Of a stretch of DNA of 64,000 bases, positions 58,441-64,000 are shown one piece after another (position 1 is the stretch's first letter; every line of letters begins with the position of its first letter). Origin of the DNA: Ipomoea triloba (lineage: Eukaryota > Streptophyta > Magnoliopsida > Solanales > Convolvulaceae); NCBI RefSeq assembly GCF_003576645.1, contig NC_044919.1, positions 15,268,534 to 15,332,533 of the forward strand, given 5' to 3'. Position numbers and translations under genes: made by a program. The notes beneath the pieces are model-generated. The model was not told the origin of the DNA. It made no database searches and was given only the letters and a program-made list of their open reading frames with translations.

Positions 58441-58830
58441 ACCAACCATCTGTGCTGACAGCAGAAACATCAAGTGGGCATAGAAAAGCAGGGTTTATAC
58501 CAACTCTTTTACCTCTACTCAAAAACACTGATCCCCATCATTTGCATTTGGTTAGCACGCAATTCTTTTATGCAGTACACATACATAACACTAATAGTAC
58601 GTGACCTTGAGAATTCTGAACCAAGTGGTTCTCACGTGCACTTTATTCTGATGTGTTGACTGCTTATCATCGGTGACTTCTGATGAAAGCTAAGTATTCA
58701 TTTTATATTCTTTTATGCAGTACACATACATGGTGATCATCCAAAATTGATGTGGAGAGGAGATAATGGACAAAAGCTTCATCCTGCAAATGCTTGGATA
58801 TTGTCAGGAAAAGCAAAATAGGTGGCAGGC
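58441..58830 (+). pseudogene. Possible exon relic of an unidentified gene
   Basis: ttttatgcagtacacatacat occurs twice (about 58566 and 58710), each looking like a splice acceptor plus exon start. After the second, one frame reads HIHGDHPKLMWRGDN, then GQKLHPANAWILSGK, before a stop at about 58820. The composition is protein-like, but I do not recognise the family. Confidence 0.25.
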
Positions 58831-59608
58831 GCTTCTGATTGTTTTAGTTTTGTTTCTTTTTCTTAATTTGTTTTGGCTGTTGCTACGGCAACGGCCAAGC
58901 CTTTCATTTTTTTTTTTTGTTACTTTCTTCTTAGTTTATATAATTTTTAACTTTTTTTTGTTAAATTTTTAAAGTTTGAACACAAAATATAAATGTAGTA
59001 TATAATTTTGATTATTAGAATTGAAAATTTAAATTTATTTTAATTTTGACATGTTTAATTTAAATATAATAAAAAATATTAATTGTAATTATAATTTTTA
59101 TAATGATATTAAATAAGTAATTAATTAAAATATAGTTGGGTAAAATAGTGGGTCAACAAAAAACTGAGAAATAACTCAAATTAGTGTGGAGAAAAATTAT
59201 TGTGATTGAATGAGATAGTGAATGATGAGGTGGGAGCTGGGGCCCACAAAAAAACTGAAGAATAAACCCCAACTAATAAGGAGAGGCGGTACATATAGCC
59301 ATATAGGCCCTCTTCAATTTGCATAATATTTAAAGTTTGAATTTTTGCATGGCTAATGTTGTTTTTAGCCAATTTTGAAGTTTAGTGCTATTAGAACACG
59401 TTAACCTCCATTGATGACGTGGAGAGAAAAGTTGATGATGGAGTCTGATCACCTTTCTAAACCGATCCAGTTGCATCACGCTTGAATAGGAATATATATA
59501 ACGGGAAATAATCATTGAGTTCATATCGGAGATTTGACCGTACTAGGATGAGGTTTGCCCTCTCATATTTAATATGATAAAATATTACACATGCCATATA
59601 TATTCATA
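58831..59608. other. AT-rich spacer, no gene
   Basis: The short ORFs have no domains; the ORF at 58766 is hydrophobic only because of T-rich DNA. Confidence 0.35.
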
Positions 59609-59985
59609 GGGTCACAGTTGTGTAATACCGTTTCACGGATCCTTATTCGTGAGATGGGTCGGGTCGGGTTGAATCAATATGCAAATGGCATACTTATATA
59701 CTCAAATGTAATACTATTTAGGAATAAAATTTTTGTCACTTATAAGGAAAAATGTAATACTTTTGAAAAAAAATTGTATAGTAATAATTTTGCATTTTGA
59801 TGTAAAAGTATTATATTTTTCATCAAAAGTATTACATTTTTCATAATAAGTAATGTTGTCCTTACTTATAAGGAAAAATATAATACTTTTGAGGAAAATG
59901 TAATATTTTTAAATCGAAATGTAAAAGTATTACATTTTCACATAAAAGTATTACATTTATCATTATAAGTAACAAAATTTTATTG
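59609..59985. mobile_element. Fragment related to the 25.7-kb Mutator-like element
   Basis: gggtcacagttgtgtaatac, then gtttcacggatc and gagatgggtcgggtc, matches the left end at 25741 (gggtcacacttgtgtgagac, gtctcacggatc, gagacgggtcgggtc). The interior contains repeats of aaaagtattacattt in both orientations. A possible right end, gacacaagtcaccc, lies at about 59980. No 9-bp target duplication was found. Confidence 0.6.
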
Positions 59986-61950
59986 ACACAAGTCACCCCT
60001 TGACACAAGTCCTAGATCGATTATGAATATTTGATCCACAGTCCCTAAATCAATCCCCAAAGGATTGCTATGATCAATAAAGTCATAATCTTTTATTGAC
60101 TAAATCTGAGATTCTATGATTGTGAATTCCTCTGAATATGACCAGTATAATATAGTATTGTTTCACAAGTGAAACTATATTAGAAGAATTATAGAAAGAC
60201 AAGATTAATACAAGACTCCATAATTTTTTTTGTACTCCAGTAGAAGTCCATGGAAAGGTAATAACCATGTACTTTGGTAGAAGTACATGACTAACCTTGT
60301 ACTCTAGTAGAAGCACATGTAAAGTCATACTGAATAATGTGAGTCTCATTGTCTTCTATGATGGTCATATTGTATTCCAGTAGTAGTACATGACAAAATT
60401 ATACTAAGTGTTTTGAGTGTCATTGATCCCAAAATTTAGTGTTTGTGGGAATATTATTCTTCGAGTTCTAAACCCTCATACTTAGCAATGCCTTTGGACA
60501 TTGGGATACGTTTCTAATAAGGTCTAGAAGACCTCTCAAACAGATATTGGCCTTCGAGTGACTAATGAGTCATGATTCATGAATGAAGTCTACAACTTCT
60601 ATCTTTAGCATTATGTTATCCTATTAAAAATGCTATGTGCTTGAAAGTCAAAAGTGAATCACATCATGAATTCATGATTGTTTGCCTGAAGCAAACAAGT
60701 TAAATTTAAATAATCTCACTATCCATGAATTTATTTGGCATTTAATCTCCATGTGATTATTTGAATAGCATCTTAATGCATATCATATCTAAATATATAT
60801 GTGAATGCATTGCATTGCCAAGTAAATGATTTAGACATGTTACATTATATATGTTATATGTTTGCATATTTTTATATGCAATTCATTTAAAACTTTAAAA
60901 TACCCAAATTGTCATGGCATGCGTAATCGGGTCACTTAGGGCAAACATAATGAGTCAGATATTTTATAAATTATCTATTTTTGGGGGATATCAAATTTTA
61001 TTAAATCAAAATCTGACTCACTGCATATCATGATTATTCCCCCATACACCTAGTACGTGATAAACATTTCCCAACTATGCGTTTCTATCCTTAGTGTGCA
61101 GTCCATTTTATTATATCATCACCATAGCGTATACTTAAGGCTATCAAATAAAACTAGGTATACATGAAGATTATAGAAATTCGTCTGATTGTCTAAATAC
61201 CTAGAGCACATGGTAAGGGATCAATAGATACGCTGACTGCATACTTAATGAAGATCGGTTCACGGCATTAAGGGGAGAGATAAGAGCCCAAATTTAACGA
61301 AATGCCGAGAAGTTTTCATGGAATGGAAAAATCTTCACTAGTTAAATCCACGTACTAGTTAGACTGAACTAGAAGTTCAGAAGATAATTTATTTTCAACA
61401 TTAGCAAATAATCTGCCAAATATATATATATTGATCATGCTGATCAGAAAAGAGTGACTATGTATGTCCAATATATAATCCTCAACTTGGACCAAATATC
61501 TCCACCGATACTGCTTGACGCCAGAAGTGTAGGAGGTCTATCGGCGTAAGAGATAAGAATCAAATTAAAATACTAGATCTAGTAAAGAAACATTGTCACT
61601 TGATCTTGAAATATCTTGAAGAATTATGTCCTGGAAACATTCATCCAGATGATGAAAACCCTAGTAAGGTGCACCAAACAAACGTAATACTAGAGATGCG
61701 AAACAACCAAATTTCAGTATCTTTGGGAAAGAATGACAAACAATCTGATTGATTTAGAAATTATTATGAATATGAGAGAAAATTATAACTATAGTTATCG
61801 ACAACACAATTGCCGATATAATTGCTCATATTATAATCTGTGTCCAAAGTTAGGCACTAAAAGTATCATGACTATTTAACATATAAAGGACCAATTAATG
61901 CATAACTCAACTCGCTAAAATACATTCTCTTTCTAACGCGTACACCAGTG
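59986..61950. other. Retroelement-like spacer, no gene
   Basis: No intact domain. Because a copia reverse-transcriptase block follows, parts of this stretch may be decayed copia or LTR sequence. Local repeats gtagaagtacatg and similar lie at 60235-60390. Confidence 0.3.
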
Positions 61951-61952
61951 AC

Positions 61953-62050
61953 TGTAACCCTGTTGGTTACAAATGGGTGTATAAAAGAGAAATGAGAATG
62001 ATGAGGTGGTATAGTATAAAGCGAGTTTAGTAGTCCATGGGTTCATGTAG
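61953..62050 (+). pseudogene. Ty1/copia reverse transcriptase fragment
   Basis: One frame gives CNPVGYKWVYKRE, then NDEVV, a stop, YKASLVVHGF. This is the N-terminal start of copia reverse transcriptase (PVGxKWVYK.K....G.V.RYKARLVAQGF). Only ~100 bp remain, with a stop and changed residues. Confidence 0.75.
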
Positions 62051-62349
62051 AGACCCTTGATTAATTTTAATCAATTACAATCTCCCACCTAAGATGACAT
62101 TAAGTTGAATAACGTCATGGCCGCATAATTATGGGTCATTACACTAACTCATTTCCTCCAGAAGAAGGAATACATAAATATAGATATGAATATCACTAAA
62201 ATACATAAAGAGGTTGATGATATTAGCTCATGCCTAAAGATGAAGTTTTTTTTTTTTAAACGAAAGACATGGGAAACCCCAAGTTTTATCTCGACTAAAG
62301 ATCGAACTTCTCCTTGAAGAAGTTTTATACACCAGTTAGCCTACCTAGA
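62051..62349. other. Spacer before the terminal satellite
   Basis: No gene. Contains agatcgaacttctccttgaa (about 62300), whose reverse complement carries a GTTCGATC B-box-like phrase, possibly from a short interspersed repeat. Confidence 0.3.
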
Positions 62350-64000
62350 AAAAAAAGAAAGGTGTTGATATGATATGATAAGAAAAATAAGGCAAAGTAA
62401 GTATTTTTTGTTGTCTGCCTGATTTTTAGCTATTGGGTTTGTTGAATGTTATTTTAGCATTCTAAATAACACTTGTTTTCGCATAAGATTTTAGAATTCA
62501 AATAGGAAAACAAAATGGAAGGAATAGTAAAAAAAACACAATATTAACGCGCTCAGCAGGCACGTACAGTGCACGCGCCTAGTACTTGATAATTGATAAT
62601 TAATTGTGGTGTTTATTTTATGTGGATTAATTAATTAGTATATTGCATGGGCCGCACTGTATTGTATTTTGTTTTGTTATTGATGATGAACTTAAGAAAT
62701 AAATAAAGAAAGAAAGAAAGAAAAAAAAAAAGAAATAAAGAAAGAAAGAAAAGGATGATGTTGATATGATATGATAAGAAAAAGAAGGCAAAGTACTTAT
62801 TTTTGGTTATTTGTCTGATTTGTAGTTTTTAGTGGGTTGCTGAATGTTGTTAGAGACTTAGAGCATAATAAATAGCACTAGTTTTTGTATAAGATTTTAG
62901 AATTCAAATAGGTCAGAAAACAGGGAAGGAATAGGAAAAAAACACTAGATTAACGCGCTCAGTGGGCACGTACCATGCACGCACCTAGTACGCGTTTTGG
63001 ATGATTAAATTACCAAAGAAAGAAAGAGAGGTGTTGATATGATATGATAACAAAAATAAGGAAAATTAAGTATTTTTTTGTTGTCTGCCTGATTTAGCTA
63101 TTAGGTTTGTTGAATGTTATTTTAGCATTCTAAATAACACTTGTTTTCGCATAAGATTTTAGAATTCAAATAGGAAAACAAAATGGAAGGAATAGTAAAA
63201 AAAACACAATATTAACGCGCTCAGCAGGCACGTACAGTGCACGCGCCTAGTACGTGATAATTGATAATTAATTGTGGTGTTTATTTTATGTGGATTAATT
63301 AATTAGTATATTGCATGGGCCGCACTGTATTGTATTTTGTTTTGTTATTGATGATGAACTTAAGAAATAAATAAAGAAAGAAAGAAAGAAAAAAAAAAGA
63401 AATAAAGAAAGAAAGAAAAGGATGATGTTGATATGATATGATAAGAAAAAGAAGGCAAAGTACTTATTTTTGGTTATTTGTCTGATTTGTAGTTTTTAGT
63501 GGGTTGCTGAATGTTGTTAGAGACTTAGAGCATAATAAATAGCACTAGTTTTTGTATAAGATTTTAGAATTCAAATAGGTCAGAAAACAGGGAAGGAATA
63601 GGAAAAAAACACTAGATTAACGCGCTCAGTGGGCACGTACCATGCACGCACCTAGTACGCGTTTTGGATGATTAAATTACCAAAGAAAGAAAGAGAGGTG
63701 TTGATATGATATGATAACAAAAATAAGGAAAATTAAGTATTTTTTTGTTGTCTGCCTGATTTAGCTATTAGGTTTGTTGAATGTTATTTTAGCATTCTAA
63801 ATAACACTTGTTTTCGCATAAGATTTTAGAATTCAAATAGGAAAACAAAATGGAAGGAATAGTAAAAAAAACACAATATTAACGCGCTCAGCAGGCACGT
63901 ACAGTGCACGCGCCTAGTACGTGATAATTGATAATTAATTGTGGTGTTTATTTTATGTGGATTAATTAATTAGTATATTGCATGGGCCGCACTGTATTGT
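62350..64000. repeat. ~668-bp two-part tandem satellite, continues past the window
   Basis: gctcagcaggcacgtacagt recurs at 62551, 63219 and 63886 (steps 668 and 667). Each unit contains two related halves of ~396 and ~273 bp that both start gttgatatgatatgataa (62364, 62760, 63033, 63426, 63700) and each contain an acgcgctcag...gcacgc block. Copies are nearly identical, so the array is young. No ORF of note. Confidence 0.95.

Noticed and set aside
62350..64000. rDNA spacer or telomere-associated repeat
   Set aside because: No rRNA sequence and no TTTAGGG-type repeats; only the satellite itself is supported.

Overview
This is plant nuclear DNA. Protein genes are split by many GT-AG introns, and most of the rest is AT-rich transposon debris: Athila-type Ty3/gypsy, Ty1/copia, LINE, a tRNA-related SINE, hAT, Mutator-like, PIF/Harbinger, Stowaway and Helitron-like pieces. 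The three recognisable housekeeping genes are plant-type and point to a eudicot. The repeat style would fit an asterid such as Ipomoea, but I cannot prove the genus. No bacterial genes, CRISPR, rRNA or clear tRNA genes were seen.

Three multi-exon genes could be assembled by hand with every splice phase closing. (1) A Golgi O-fucosyltransferase-like protein, + strand, 10 exons, 564 aa, 2904-9884. (2) A phytanoyl-CoA dioxygenase, - strand, 9 exons, 283 aa, 13984-18069. (3) A plastid delta-aminolevulinic acid dehydratase (porphobilinogen synthase), + strand, 12 exons, 431 aa, 29462-37340. A fourth, intronless ORF of 171 aa (53138-53653) looks like a type I (AGL62-like) MADS protein that has lost the N-terminal basic half of its domain. 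It has its own TATA box and poly(A) signal. The three housekeeping genes have unrelated metabolic jobs and do not form a cluster.

Layout: 1-2.2 kb holds retroelement relics (gag, LINE endonuclease). 2.9-9.9 kb is the O-fucosyltransferase gene. 10.7-12.6 kb holds MITEs and an AT-flanked inverted-repeat element. 14.0-18.1 kb is the dioxygenase gene. 18.3-25.4 kb is a nearly continuous row of DNA transposons plus an Athila gag relic, a SINE and a LINE tail. 25.7-29.15 kb is a 3.4 kb Mutator-like element that ends about 310 bp before the dehydratase start codon. 29.5-37.3 kb is the dehydratase gene, with a copia relic and a MITE in its introns. 37.7-41.3 kb holds another Mutator-like element and a LINE split by a hAT element. 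41.78-42.18 kb is an assembly gap. 42.3-46.4 kb is a ~252-bp tandem array whose unit carries a Helitron-like terminus. 46.4-56.1 kb holds Ty3/gypsy pol and LTR debris, with the MADS-like gene inside a possible Helitron. 56.3-62.3 kb holds AT-rich relics. 62.35 kb to the window end is a ~668-bp tandem satellite that continues beyond the window.

The most striking theme is tandem repeats born inside transposons. Three elements with 9-bp target duplications (Mutator-like) are each filled with a different minisatellite, and the 4-kb array is built from a Helitron-type end. The largest Mutator-like element sits inside a Stowaway MITE, and a related uninterrupted MITE elsewhere in the window confirms the insertion site.
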